This document shows positions 24,318 through 33,835 of a stretch of DNA of 64,000 nucleotides, one piece after another. The stretch covers positions 1,302,001 to 1,366,000 of the forward strand of contig OZ252262.1 in the NCBI GenBank assembly GCA_965249965.1. The letters run 5' to 3'. The stretch is from HXMU1420-13 sp965249965 (GTDB lineage: Bacteria; Bacteroidota; Rhodothermia; Balneolales; Balneolaceae). The notes under the pieces were generated by a model. That model was not told the DNA's origin. It saw only the letters and a list, made by a program, of their open reading frames with translations, and did no database searches. Numbering within the stretch: position 1 is the first letter of the stretch; every line of letters starts with the position of its first letter. The translations under genes were made by a program, and so were the position numbers.

Positions 24318-25697
24318 CTAACGCGGTTTGGTCATCAAATGAAATCGCGTATTGTGCAACACAGCTGCAACGGTGAGTCCTGAAATCAACCCCATCCAAA
24401 GTCCGCCGGGACCAAAATCGCTTACGATTCCGAGATAGTAACCAACGGTAAAACCAACCACCCAGTACGAGATAAAATTAAAAACCATAGGCATTCTGGT
24501 GTCTTTTAAGCCACGTAAAGCTCCAAATCCACCCACCTGTAACCCATCCGAAATCTGGAATAATCCGGCGTAAAAAATTAGAGAAACAGCCACCGCCATT
24601 ACTTCCGGATCATTGGAATAAATACTTACGATAGCCTCGGGAAAAGTGAAAATCAGCATCGCAGTAACAATCATAATTGCTGTGCAAACGCCTGTTCCTA
24701 AAAATCCACGGAACCGGGCATTTTCCATTGATCCCTGGCCAACAGCTAATCCAACCCTTTGCGAAATAGCCATAGATAAGCCAAGTGGTATCATAAAAAC
24801 AGTGGCGGCGATACTAAGTGCCACTTGATGAGATGCAGAAGCTGTAACTGATAAAGTTCCCATCAACACACTAACAGCAGCAAATAATAAAATTTCCAGT
24901 GTTGAGCTAACTCCATTCGGTAATCCAACACGTAGTAATTCCTTAATGGATGCCCATTCAGGTCCTTTGGTTTTGGCAAAAATATGGAATCGTTTGAAAG
25001 GTTTGAATTTTCCTGTGAAGATAATCATTGATATGCCACCTGCTGTTTGCACGATGGTTGTTGCATACCCGGTGCCTTTTGCTCCCATGGGTTCAAATCC
25101 CAATTTCCCGTACATTAAAATATAATCAGCCGGTATATTGATGAGCAGCATAATAAAAGCCATGTACATAGCGGGTTTTGTAATGGCTAAACCTTCACAG
25201 AAATAGCGTAATCCGGCAAATACAAACAATCCCGGAACACCCCAAGAGATAGCCTTTAAATACTCAGACGACTTAGGGATAATTTCTGGATCAACATTTG
25301 CCCACACTAATATGACATCCAGGTTTCGAAGAAGTAAAAAAGCAGGAATAGTTAAAAATCCGATTAACCAAAGAGTTTGGCGTGCTGATTTTCCGATTTC
25401 ATCAAATTTTCTGCCACCCAGATATTGAGATGCAATAGGGTTTATAGCGACAAGAATTGCCATTCCAAAAAGTGTAACCGGGTGATAAAGGGCATTTCCA
25501 ACGGCCACACCTGCCAGATCAGCTGCTGATAAATTTCCAGCCATGATTGTATCGGTAACATTTAAACCCATGCCTAAAAGTTGAGTACCAACAATTGGTA
25601 ATCCAATTTTTAAAAGAGTGGAAACCTCGGTTTTTATGTCTGAGAAAGAGTGTTTCAATGCTTGAAAAGAATGAGCCCATATGGTACGGAAATTCAA
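24318..25697 (-). CDS. MATE-family multidrug/metabolite efflux transporter
   Basis: 459 aa with about 12 hydrophobic spans in two similar halves, the MATE fold that exports cationic drugs or metabolites against Na+ or H+. Family blocks: 'GLPIVGTQLLGMGLNVTDTI' (in part) near residue 33, 'VAINPIASQYLGGRK', 'LLRVGLPNGVSSTLEILLFA' near residue 250, and 'LGLSMAISQRVGLAVGQG' near residue 305. It lies 18 bases after the large kinase gene. It could export the nearby polyketide, but the sequence does not show this. Confidence 0.93.
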   Translation of the reverse strand: MNFRTIWAHSFQALKHSFSDIKTEVSTLLKIGLPIVGTQLLGMGLNVTDTIMAGNLSAADLAGVAVGNALYHPVTLFGMAILVAINPIASQYLGGRKFDEIGKSARQTLWLIGFLTIPAFLLLRNLDVILVWANVDPEIIPKSSEYLKAISWGVPGLFVFAGLRYFCEGLAITKPAMYMAFIMLLINIPADYILMYGKLGFEPMGAKGTGYATTIVQTAGGISMIIFTGKFKPFKRFHIFAKTKGPEWASIKELLRVGLPNGVSSTLEILLFAAVSVLMGTLSVTASASHQVALSIAATVFMIPLGLSMAISQRVGLAVGQGSMENARFRGFLGTGVCTAIMIVTAMLIFTFPEAIVSIYSNDPEVMAVAVSLIFYAGLFQISDGLQVGGFGALRGLKDTRMPMVFNFISYWVVGFTVGYYLGIVSDFGPGGLWMGLISGLTVAAVLHNTRFHLMTKPR

Positions 25698-25715
25698 TTC
25701 AAGATTTGTGAGGTG

Positions 25716-28700
25716 TTAGCTTGTTTTTAGCGGTAATGAAATAGTAAAGGTAGTGCCTTTTGTTGGTTCACTTTCAAAAGTAATCACACCGTTATGCTCT
25801 TCAATAATTTTTTTAGTGATGGCTAATCCTAATCCCGTTCCGGATGTTTTAGTAGAGAAATTTGGCAGAAAAATATTTGCAGCTTCGTCTTGAGAGATGC
25901 CAATACCATCATCAATTATTTTAATTTCAACGGCCTTTTTACCAGTATTCCAAAACGTATTAATTTGAATTTTACCCTCACTCTGAATGGCTTCCGCAGC
26001 GTTTTTTATCAAATTAACGAATACACGGCGAAGCTCGTCAGGTACGCCTGAAACAATGAATTCACGAGAATCAAAATGAGTAGAGATTTGAAGTTGATCT
26101 TTCGGGTACATTGCAACAACAGAGGCAATTAACTCATTCACTTTTACTTCAACAAACTGGTTTGACGTTGGCCTCGCAAACTTTGAAAAATCAGAAGCAA
26201 TTTTATTCAATGCCTCGATTTGCTCGATCATACTATTGGTAATAGCTGATATTTTTGGCTTATCCAGACTGAGTTCTTCACCCGTTTGATGTAGCTGCCG
26301 TTCTAGATGTTGAAGGTTTAACTTCATCGGCGTGAGCGGATTCTTAATCTCATGAGCAACTTGCTGGGCCATTTCTTTCCATGCAGCTTCACGCTCAGTT
26401 TGAGCGAGTTCCTCCTGCAGCTTTTTCAGTCTGCCGACCATTTCGTTATAAGCCTGAGATAGCATTCCAATCTCATCATTTGAGGTTATGTTTATGCGAC
26501 TGTTTAAATCGCCGGAAGAGATTTTTTCAAGCCCTTTTTCTAATAATTCTAAAGGTGCTGTGATGCGAGCGCTAATTATTCCAATACTAAGAATCAGTAT
26601 CCCAAATATGATAGAATAAAAGGCTAGCAAATAACTTGTAGTTGAAAGCAGACGACTGTAATAATCCGGTGTTTTTAGAAATGTAGGGATGGCTACGATA
26701 CCTGCAATCTCATTTTCAGCATTGAAAAAAGGCTGATATCCTACCATTAAATCCTGATCACCAATTCTTAAAATGTCGATGGCCAATTGAGCTCCTTCAT
26801 TTCCAATTTGGTGGTAAATCGTCCATGGTATGGATGCCGGAATCAGATTTTGATTATAAATGGATGGAGTGGTAGAGTTAGAAAGCCGGCCATTCACGTA
26901 TACTGATGCATCGACACCTAAAACTGCGGTGATGTTTTCCAGAAAATCGAGGGAGGTTTGCTCGTTTGATGTAGCCTCAGTTAAAGTCTCTGTGAGCGTA
27001 ATAAGTTGATCTCGTAACGTTGTTTGTACCTCAGTTTCATTTTGATTGTCCAGAATGATGGAAGTGGCACCGATTAGTAGAAAGAGACAAAAAATACTGG
27101 CAATGATTGATCGGTCCATTAATCGATCTCGAATTCTCCGCGACTCTGAAAATCTGTTGCTAAAGGGGCTGCCAAACAGAATGGTAAGTAGTAGAATAAG
27201 TGGAATTGCGATAGTAAAGAAAATGCGCAAGAACAGATATAAAACCTGAGCATTTGAAATTTTGATATGCGCTGCTCGGATCACCGTTCCATTTTTAGAA
27301 AGTGTAAACAGTTCTCTAACAGCAAGATTTTGAAGGTTTGAAACCCGTTCAACTGCAAATTGATCGGTAACCTGTGTAATTAATGATTTTGGTAAAACTC
27401 CGTAGTCGGGAATAGTTGTTAAAGTACCGCTAACCACTGTTCTGGATGGAACACCATCCGCATATTCGGTAAAGGAAAACGCAATTTCTTCGGGAGATTG
27501 TATGGTACCATTTACCACCGATCTGAATGGTCGGTTTAATTCCGGGATTTCCTGGTATAAACTGGCCAAAATCCAGCCACCAATCCGGTCATTAAATCGA
27601 TTCTGATATACCGGAATCCAACCTCGCATGAAGTATGAATACTCTGCATTAACAGTGTTTATCGGCTGATTACGTAAAATAGGTCGCAGATTATCCCGCC
27701 GTATCCTTTCTTCTTCATACGGAATAATCAATTCATCTATGCGATAATCAGTAGTCCATTGTGGTACGGAAAGATCGGTGTTAAATGCAGAAAGAGGGGT
27801 GCCTTCACTGTCTATTAACTGTAGCGAGAATGAATATTTTAGCCATTCTTCCTGAATTAGATTCTCTACAATTTCTTCAAAATTATAAACGCTAAATAAT
27901 GAAATCACTCTAATTTCATCATAGGCGGCATTTAGAAGATTTGTAATTACCTCCCTAACCCTACCCTGAGTATCTGCTTCAAACTCTTGAGATTGTATTT
28001 TTAGTTTTTCGAATAATGTGTCGTCAAAGGCTGTGTAAATGGTAGCAGTTGAAGCTGCACTTATAATTACAACCAGCATTAACAAACTTCTTAAGAGTGA
28101 AATCTGATATTTAAACAGGCTAAGTTGAACTTGAAAAAGTACCAATACAAGTAAAGATCCAATCCCTAAAGTCGCTGCATTTATAACAATTTGTTGAATG
28201 CCAAATTGATCACCAAGAAAAAGGATTAATAATAGCGGTGCCGAAACTCCTAAGACTATCGCTAATATAGCCATCCAGTTAGTGCCAGAACTAGTTGAGG
28301 ATAACTTTGAAATGAGATGAACAAATAAACCGGAAACCACAAGTAAAACACCGCCTACTGCCATCAACCAAATAGTAGATTCATAGGAATCATTTAGCAC
28401 CTGATTGAACAGATTAAGTTGAGTAGTGAGAATTCCATCGTAAATTTGAGACAATAGAAAGAGCCAGCTCAATACAGTAAAAACACCCAAGAAAAAGCTA
28501 AGAATGATATTTTCTGAAAGCGATTTTGAAGTCTGAAGGGCACGCGATTTGAGTAAATAAAAAAGAGCCAGAAAGGCCAATACTAAAAATATGCTTTGGT
28601 AGATGTCGGTAACGAAAATGCCATCAATAAATCGTAAAAGAAGAGGTTGAGAGATAAAATAAATTATAAAAATAAGTGCCATATGGATGGAAAACCTTAA

Positions 28701-29504
28701 ATAGGAATTCAGCCTTCTGCTTATACACATTGATAAAATTGCAAAACCCAGTAGAATTGATAAAATGAAAAAACTTCGTTGTACCCGAATTTTATCCTGA
28801 ACTCTCAACAGATATCTATCTATATCTGCTTCAATGGCATAAACAGTGCCAATATAATCCCCAGAGACTGAGGTAAATTCTCGTGCATGAATTATCGAAT
28901 CAGGTGTGGTACGGGTAATCGCAAATTCAATCGGGAACTCAAAATCTGAAAAAATTTGGGCGCTAATACCTTCATTTTTCATGTTCCCCACCTTTCCAAA
29001 TATATCCTGTTCTAGAAGAAATCTGGTGTAAACCTGATAGAGCGTAGTGTCTTGAATTTCTTCGATAACCAAGGGAATAATAGATTCGATATATCGAACA
29101 TTTCCCTGCCTAACCCTTCGAATTTTTACTTCGGTATTTGCCGCGGATAATGAATCTAAATATGCTGTACTTGAATATCCAGACCAGTAAACAGGTTCAT
29201 CTTTTTTGTAAACGGTAGTACCCCAAAAATCAGAATCGTATGAGGAAAGTGTGGAAAAACTGGAGTCTTCATTTAATGCAGATTCAAATTGATCTGCAAA
29301 AGCGGTAGAACTTGAACTGAAATCAAAAACTTGATTTTGAAATTGATCAAATGCTGCATCGACATTATTCGTTGCTTTTTCAACGGCATATGTTTCGTTG
29401 TAATTAGTTTGTAACTGAAGCCACTCAAATATCAGGAACAGACATGCAGTAATTGTGAGCAGCCCGAATAAAACATTGGTTATATGTGATTTTTTTAACC
29501 CCAT
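25716..29504 (-). CDS. Very large NtrY-like membrane sensor histidine kinase
   Basis: A 1262-aa membrane kinase. TM1 is at about residues 11-29, followed by a periplasmic sensor loop. A run of about eight hydrophobic segments lies between about 240 and 490, then a long loop, two or three more spans near 770-980, and HAMP ('ITAPLELLEKGLEKISSGDL'). A HisKA domain follows with His1051 in 'VAHEIKNPLTPMKL', the NtrY-type H-box, and HATPase_c with 'NLIKNAAEAI', 'IIDDGIGI' and 'GTGLGLAITKKI'. NtrY kinases usually pair with an NtrX response regulator, but none is adjacent. It is about 500 residues longer than ordinary NtrY because of the extra membrane block. The ligand is unknown. Confidence 0.88.
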   Translation of the reverse strand: MGLKKSHITNVLFGLLTITACLFLIFEWLQLQTNYNETYAVEKATNNVDAAFDQFQNQVFDFSSSSTAFADQFESALNEDSSFSTLSSYDSDFWGTTVYKKDEPVYWSGYSSTAYLDSLSAANTEVKIRRVRQGNVRYIESIIPLVIEEIQDTTLYQVYTRFLLEQDIFGKVGNMKNEGISAQIFSDFEFPIEFAITRTTPDSIIHAREFTSVSGDYIGTVYAIEADIDRYLLRVQDKIRVQRSFFILSILLGFAILSMCISRRLNSYLRFSIHMALIFIIYFISQPLLLRFIDGIFVTDIYQSIFLVLAFLALFYLLKSRALQTSKSLSENIILSFFLGVFTVLSWLFLLSQIYDGILTTQLNLFNQVLNDSYESTIWLMAVGGVLLVVSGLFVHLISKLSSTSSGTNWMAILAIVLGVSAPLLLILFLGDQFGIQQIVINAATLGIGSLLVLVLFQVQLSLFKYQISLLRSLLMLVVIISAASTATIYTAFDDTLFEKLKIQSQEFEADTQGRVREVITNLLNAAYDEIRVISLFSVYNFEEIVENLIQEEWLKYSFSLQLIDSEGTPLSAFNTDLSVPQWTTDYRIDELIIPYEEERIRRDNLRPILRNQPINTVNAEYSYFMRGWIPVYQNRFNDRIGGWILASLYQEIPELNRPFRSVVNGTIQSPEEIAFSFTEYADGVPSRTVVSGTLTTIPDYGVLPKSLITQVTDQFAVERVSNLQNLAVRELFTLSKNGTVIRAAHIKISNAQVLYLFLRIFFTIAIPLILLLTILFGSPFSNRFSESRRIRDRLMDRSIIASIFCLFLLIGATSIILDNQNETEVQTTLRDQLITLTETLTEATSNEQTSLDFLENITAVLGVDASVYVNGRLSNSTTPSIYNQNLIPASIPWTIYHQIGNEGAQLAIDILRIGDQDLMVGYQPFFNAENEIAGIVAIPTFLKTPDYYSRLLSTTSYLLAFYSIIFGILILSIGIISARITAPLELLEKGLEKISSGDLNSRINITSNDEIGMLSQAYNEMVGRLKKLQEELAQTEREAAWKEMAQQVAHEIKNPLTPMKLNLQHLERQLHQTGEELSLDKPKISAITNSMIEQIEALNKIASDFSKFARPTSNQFVEVKVNELIASVVAMYPKDQLQISTHFDSREFIVSGVPDELRRVFVNLIKNAAEAIQSEGKIQINTFWNTGKKAVEIKIIDDGIGISQDEAANIFLPNFSTKTSGTGLGLAITKKIIEEHNGVITFESEPTKGTTFTISLPLKTS

Positions 29505-29540
29505 GAAGCAGTAACGATAAGAAGGTAGGAATTATATCAA

Positions 29541-30518
29541 TTAAGATATGAGATTCGAAATTTCCGAATCTTGTTCCCCTGAAAGTACTTTTTTTATAGC
29601 TTCTGCTGCCAGCATCCCAATAGCTTCTCGGGTTTCAAATGTTGCACTGGCAATATGCGGTAGCATCGTACAATTTGGAGCGGTTAATAAATCAGGATGC
29701 ACTTCTGGTTCTTTCTCAAAAACATCAAGTCCGGCGGCCCAAATAGAACGATCATGTAATGCTTTTGCCAAAGCTTGTTCATCCACAACGGGACCACGTG
29801 CTATATTAATTAGGATTGAATGAGAGGGCATTAGATACAGAAGGCGGGAATTAACCAGATGATGAGTCTCTGGCGTTAGTGGGCAATTTACACTCAAAAC
29901 ATCTGATGTTGAAGCTAACATAGAAAGGTCAGGCACATATTCTGCACTCAATGTATTCTCTGTTTCTTTGGATAACCGATTTCGATTGTAGTATTGAATG
30001 CGCATTCCAAAAGCCAATGCCCTATGCGCAAAAGCCTGGCCAATTCTGCCCATACCGATAATTCCGAGGGTTTTGCCTCTTAATTCAGGTCCTAAGAAAC
30101 CCATAGGTTCCCAGCCTTTGAACTCTCCCTCTCTTAAATATTTCTCAGCCGGATAAAAACTTCTGCTGGTAGCCATTAACAATGCCATAGCGAAATCCCC
30201 GCAAGCTTCGGTGAGTACATCCGGTGTATTTGCGACTTTTATGCCCAATCGCCGTGCTGAATCCACATCAATGTTGTTATACCCAACAGCAAAATTTGCT
30301 ACGATTTTTAACTTTTTGGCAGCATTAAGCACGTTTTCTGTAATAGGATTTGAAAGCATTGACAACAATGCCGAATAGGGCTCAATATCTGATATTAAAT
30401 GCTTTTCAACCTGATATTGTCCTATCTCCCCAATTTGAATATCACCAAAACTCTTAAGGAAGGTAATTACCGAATCAGGAATAGGCTCAGTAACTAGTAT
30501 TTTTGGTTTTTCAGCCAC
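29541..30518 (-). CDS. D-2-hydroxyacid dehydrogenase (glyoxylate/hydroxypyruvate reductase-like)
   Basis: A 325-aa NAD(P)-dependent oxidoreductase of the D-isomer family. 'VGYNNIDVDSARRLGIKVANTP' (in parts) near residue 95, the nucleotide-binding 'LGIIGMGRIGQAFAHRA' near residue 155, Arg in 'LINIARGPVVDEQAL', Glu in 'DVFEKEPEVHP', and the catalytic His in 'PHIASATFETREAIG' form the full set of active-site motifs. It most resembles glyoxylate reductases (GyaR/GhrB), but specificity within this family cannot be told by eye. It starts two bases after the rsfS stop, so it is operonic with rsfS. Confidence 0.9.
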   Translation of the reverse strand: MAEKPKILVTEPIPDSVITFLKSFGDIQIGEIGQYQVEKHLISDIEPYSALLSMLSNPITENVLNAAKKLKIVANFAVGYNNIDVDSARRLGIKVANTPDVLTEACGDFAMALLMATSRSFYPAEKYLREGEFKGWEPMGFLGPELRGKTLGIIGMGRIGQAFAHRALAFGMRIQYYNRNRLSKETENTLSAEYVPDLSMLASTSDVLSVNCPLTPETHHLVNSRLLYLMPSHSILINIARGPVVDEQALAKALHDRSIWAAGLDVFEKEPEVHPDLLTAPNCTMLPHIASATFETREAIGMLAAEAIKKVLSGEQDSEISNLIS

Positions 30519-30520
30519 AC

Positions 30521-30916
30521 TTACTCGTTATCGATATAGGTAACCCGTGCATCGTTCCAAACTCGTTCTATGCTGTAGAATTCGCGCTTTTCCTTGCTCA
30601 TTACATGAACAACGATGTTAATGAAATCCAGAATGATCCAGTTTCTCGCTTGTATGCCTTCCTTCTTCCAGGGTTTTTCCCCGGTTAGTTTCAAAACCTG
30701 CTCTTCAACGGAGTCTGCTATAGCTTTAATTTGGGTGTCTGAAGATCCACTACAAATCACAAAATAATCGGTCAATGTAGTTAAGTCAGAGACGTCCATA
30801 ACAGTAATATCAAGAGCTTTTTTCTCTTTCATGCCCTCAATGACCAACTCAACTAAATTCTTAGAGTCAGGTTTTGTTTGAAATTGATCGTTAGCTGGTT
30901 TTTTAATTTCTACCAT
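30521..30916 (-). CDS. rsfS: Ribosomal silencing factor RsfS (Iojap)
   Basis: 131 aa; binds ribosomal protein L14 and blocks subunit joining in starved cells. Family motifs: 'KKALDITVMDVSDLTTLTDYFVICSG' (in parts) near residue 33, 'SDTQIKAIADSVEEQV', and 'WIILDFINIVVHVMSKEKREFY' near residue 92. The first ~20 residues are an extra N-terminal leader. The ATG overlaps the stop of the LytR_C gene by one base. Confidence 0.94.
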   Translation of the reverse strand: MVEIKKPANDQFQTKPDSKNLVELVIEGMKEKKALDITVMDVSDLTTLTDYFVICSGSSDTQIKAIADSVEEQVLKLTGEKPWKKEGIQARNWIILDFINIVVHVMSKEKREFYSIERVWNDARVTYIDNE

Positions 30917-31383
30917 TAATCTGTATTAAGCTGTTCAAAATCGTGGCCAATTACCACGGTTACGTCTAAAAAGTAGTCGGGAGATTCCTCCCTCAATATA
31001 TTCATTTCACTCACACCAAGTGCACTTGCAACTTGTCTGGCATTCTCCATAACTCCGCTTCGGGAAATTATAATGGTTTCTTCGAGATTGAAATGATCAA
31101 AGTTGCCTGTTTCAACTACGTCAAAACCATTTTTGCGAAGTACACCTGTGTATCTATTGGCAACACCGGATATCCCACAACCATTCAAAACTTCGATTTG
31201 AATAATTTCACTGATTAGCTGCGAATTGGCTTCTGCACGAGTATTTAATAATCTGGGATAAATTACTCGGGTTGCTAATGCGAAAAGTAGTGCAATAAGT
31301 AGAACACTCAGAAAGCCAATAGCTGCATTTAGAAAAAGATTTTTTACCGTAGATTCGGAGCTTTCGGGTGATGTTTCTGCCAT
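30916..31383 (-). CDS. LytR_C-domain membrane protein
   Basis: 155 aa. One transmembrane helix at about residues 20-42 ('FLNAAIGFLSVLLIALLF') is followed by an extracytoplasmic LytR_C domain: 'IQIEVLNGCGISGVANRYTG' (in part), 'GFDVVETGNFDHF' and 'ETIIISRSG'. LytR_C domains occur in cell-envelope proteins, often beside LytR-CpsA-Psr enzymes; the stand-alone function is unclear. An open frame extends to 31464, but the ATG at 31383 ('MAETSPES') lies ten bases after the upstream gene and avoids overlap with it. It is the second gene of a small-secreted-protein/LytR_C/rsfS/dehydrogenase run. Confidence 0.82.
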   Translation of the reverse strand: MAETSPESSESTVKNLFLNAAIGFLSVLLIALLFALATRVIYPRLLNTRAEANSQLISEIIQIEVLNGCGISGVANRYTGVLRKNGFDVVETGNFDHFNLEETIIISRSGVMENARQVASALGVSEMNILREESPDYFLDVTVVIGHDFEQLNTD

Positions 31384-31393
31384 CCGTTGGAGT

Positions 31394-31903
31394 TTAGTAC
31401 CACATCCAATTATTTCTGTATCTGTTGAAGCTATTATATCCATAGGGATTATAACCATATCCAAATCCAGACGGTAATTGCTGATATTGTACTCTTATAA
31501 ATGCATTGTCACTTAATTTATAATTCAATTCAGCATTTCTGATGATTACCTGATTTTGAAAGTTACTGGAACCGGCAAAATTCTGATTTCCACCAAAAGG
31601 TGAATGTAAGAATGAAACATCAACACGCCCATTCATGCGGTCACTAAATTGGAACTGCATAGTATTGGTATATGCATTCACATTTTGATAGTTGCCGCCG
31701 AAGGAATTAAAAGACATACTATACGAATGCGACATTTTTACATTACTGAAAAAACGATCCAAGCCTGTTTGAACAGTCGGTGCGCGTTCGTTTACTAAGG
31801 GCCCGGTGAAGTCAAAGTAACCTGGTAAATCGGCTCTGAACTGGGCATTTGCTACCGTTGATGCGATAAAAATAAAAAATAGAAAAAAAGTAGTTGTTCT
31901 CAT
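31394..31903 (-). CDS. Small exported protein of unknown function
   Basis: 169 aa. 'MRTTTFFLFFIFIASTVANAQF' (in parts) is a clear signal peptide with cleavage after 'ANA'. The mature part has alternating polar/hydrophobic strands ('HSYSMSFNSFGG', 'TMQFQFSDRMNGRVDVSFLH', 'FIRVQYQQL') and a Gly/Tyr/Asn-rich end finishing in Trp-Tyr, suggesting a small outer-membrane beta protein. An ATG six codons upstream (31921) would place charged residues before the signal, so 31903 was chosen. Divergent from queA. Confidence 0.65.
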   Translation of the reverse strand: MRTTTFFLFFIFIASTVANAQFRADLPGYFDFTGPLVNERAPTVQTGLDRFFSNVKMSHSYSMSFNSFGGNYQNVNAYTNTMQFQFSDRMNGRVDVSFLHSPFGGNQNFAGSSNFQNQVIIRNAELNYKLSDNAFIRVQYQQLPSGFGYGYNPYGYNSFNRYRNNWMWY

Positions 31904-32077
31904 TGGTGTAATAGTTTCCATTCAAACGACTGAATGCACCTGCTATTATAACGATTTGCTAAGTTGAAGTAAAATATTGCAAGTTCGATTATTGATTGCT
32001 GAAGTGCTGAAAAAGGGGTATATTTGCCCTCTTTTGAAATTTTTACAACAACTACGAAATATAGGAAAATCCGAGAG

Positions 32078-33133
32078 ATGAAACTCACCGATTTTAGATA
32101 CGAGATTGAAGGATTAAATATTCCAGACACCCCCCTTAAACAACGAGATGAAGCCCGACTAATGGTGCTAAATCGAGCAGAGCAGACCATTGAGCATAGA
32201 AAGTTTTCTGACATTCATGAGTATTTAAATGAGGGTGATGTTGTTGTTTACAATAACACAAAGGTATTTCCGGCCCGTTTAAATGGTAAAAAAGAAAAAA
32301 CTGAGGCTGATATAGAGGTGTTTCTATTGAGAGAGCTTCAGCCTGAAAACATGCTTTGGGATGTACTGGTAGAGCCTGCTAGAAAAATCAGAATAGGGAA
32401 CAAACTCTACTTCGGTGAAGGGGATAATGAATTAATGGCTGAGGTAGTTGATAACACTACCTCAAGAGGAAGAACAGTTCGTTTCTTATTTGATGGACCG
32501 AATGAAGAACTATACGCAAAATTAGATGTACTCGGTAAAATGCCACTTCCTCCGTATATAGAGCGGGAGCCAACAGATGAGGATAAAGAACGATATCAAA
32601 CTATTTTTGCAACGGAAAGAGGTGCTGTTGCTGCACCAACAGCAGGCTTACACTTTACCGAAGAATTGGTAGAAAAAATTAAGGCCAAAGGCGTAGAGTT
32701 TTTACCGGTCACGCTTCATATTGGTTGGGGAACATTCCGATCTGTAGAAGTTGAAGATTTGACGAAACATAGAATGGATTCCGAGAATTACTTCATTTCG
32801 AAGGACACCTCTGATAAAATCAATGACACGTTAAAGAAAAAGCGAAATAAAGTAGTTGCTGTTAGCGCAAGTGTGGTTCGAGCTATTGAAACAAGTGTGA
32901 TGGCTAGCGGGATGTCGAAAATGGGTACAGGTTGGACAGACAAGTTCATTTATCCTCCATACAAATTTAAAATCACGGAATGTTTGATCACAAACTTCCA
33001 GCGTCCAGAATCCACTCTATTAATGATGGGAGCAGCATTCGCAGGGTATGACTTCCTTATGAAGGCGTATGAAGAAGCAAAAAAAGAGAATTATCGCTTG
33101 TTTTCATTTGGCGATGCAATCATAATCGTCTAA
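32078..33133 (+). CDS. queA: S-adenosylmethionine:tRNA ribosyltransferase-isomerase
   Basis: Transfers the ribosyl moiety of SAM to 7-aminomethyl-7-deazaguanine in tRNA, giving epoxyqueuosine at the wobble base of GUN anticodons. It has 351 aa. 'MKLTDFRYEIEGLNIPDTPL' is the typical N-terminus and sets the start at 32078. Further signatures: 'VVVYNNTKVFPARLNGKK', 'GKMPLPPYIER' near residue 160, 'RGAVAAPTAGLHFTEEL' near 190, 'LHIGWGTFRSVEVEDLTKH' near 225, and 'CLITNFQRPESTLLMMGAAFAGYD' (in parts). It leads queA-ispD-ispF-dedA with three bases to ispD. Confidence 0.96.
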   Translation: MKLTDFRYEIEGLNIPDTPLKQRDEARLMVLNRAEQTIEHRKFSDIHEYLNEGDVVVYNNTKVFPARLNGKKEKTEADIEVFLLRELQPENMLWDVLVEPARKIRIGNKLYFGEGDNELMAEVVDNTTSRGRTVRFLFDGPNEELYAKLDVLGKMPLPPYIEREPTDEDKERYQTIFATERGAVAAPTAGLHFTEELVEKIKAKGVEFLPVTLHIGWGTFRSVEVEDLTKHRMDSENYFISKDTSDKINDTLKKKRNKVVAVSASVVRAIETSVMASGMSKMGTGWTDKFIYPPYKFKITECLITNFQRPESTLLMMGAAFAGYDFLMKAYEEAKKENYRLFSFGDAIIIV

Positions 33134-33136
33134 CAA

Positions 33137-33835
33137 ATGGCGAAGCTGGCGGTTATCATACCGGCGGCAGGTTCTGGCTCAAGAATGGGTGCGGCAACGC
33201 CAAAACCTTTTCTAGAGCTTGGTAACAAACCTATTCTCTGGCACACTCTCACTGCATTTTGTGCTGTAAATGAGGTAGTACAAATTATTGTGCCCACTTC
33301 AGAGGATAGGATGATTTCAGTTGAGAAAATTTTTGACTCGATCGATCGAGATGATGTGCTACTTCAAACTGTCAGAGGTGGGAAAGAGCGCCAGTTCTCC
33401 ATTCAAAACGCACTCGATTTAGTATTGGATGATGTCGAATTAGTTGCTGTACACGATGCGGTTCGCCCTTTTATCAGTACCTATTTAATTACCAAAACTG
33501 CTAATGCTGCAAAAGAGCATGGTGGCGCAATTGTAGCAGTTCCGGCAAAAGACACCATTAAAAAAGTTGATTCAGAGCAAATTATACTCGAAACGCCTGA
33601 TCGTCAATTTTTGTGGCAAGCTCAGACACCTCAGATTTTTCAAAAAAACTTGTTAATTGATGCGTACAATAGCGCAATTGAAAGTAAGTTTTTAGGCACA
33701 GACGATTCATCACTTGTTGAAAGAATTGGTGGTAAGGTTATAATGGTAGAAGGTGATCGCGAAAATCTTAAAATTACTTATCCAGTTGATTTACAAATTG
33801 CTGAGCTAATTCTAAAAAGCGGTGATAGGAAATGA
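33137..33835 (+). CDS. ispD: 2-C-methyl-D-erythritol 4-phosphate cytidylyltransferase
   Basis: Third step of the MEP isoprenoid pathway: MEP plus CTP gives CDP-ME. It has 232 aa. The nucleotide-binding loop is 'VIIPAAGSGSRMGAATPKPF' at the N-terminus; 'RGGKERQFSIQNAL' near residue 80, 'VAVHDAVRPFIS' near 105 and 'DTIKKVDSEQIILETPDR' near 145 complete the family pattern. It overlaps ispF by four bases (ATGA), a common pairing. Confidence 0.96.
   Translation: MAKLAVIIPAAGSGSRMGAATPKPFLELGNKPILWHTLTAFCAVNEVVQIIVPTSEDRMISVEKIFDSIDRDDVLLQTVRGGKERQFSIQNALDLVLDDVELVAVHDAVRPFISTYLITKTANAAKEHGGAIVAVPAKDTIKKVDSEQIILETPDRQFLWQAQTPQIFQKNLLIDAYNSAIESKFLGTDDSSLVERIGGKVIMVEGDRENLKITYPVDLQIAELILKSGDRK

Noticed and set aside
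25716..31903. A single operon from the small secreted protein to the MATE pump
   Set aside because: The genes are close on one strand, but functions are unrelated and promoters inside cannot be excluded, so only the near-overlapping pairs are called coupled.
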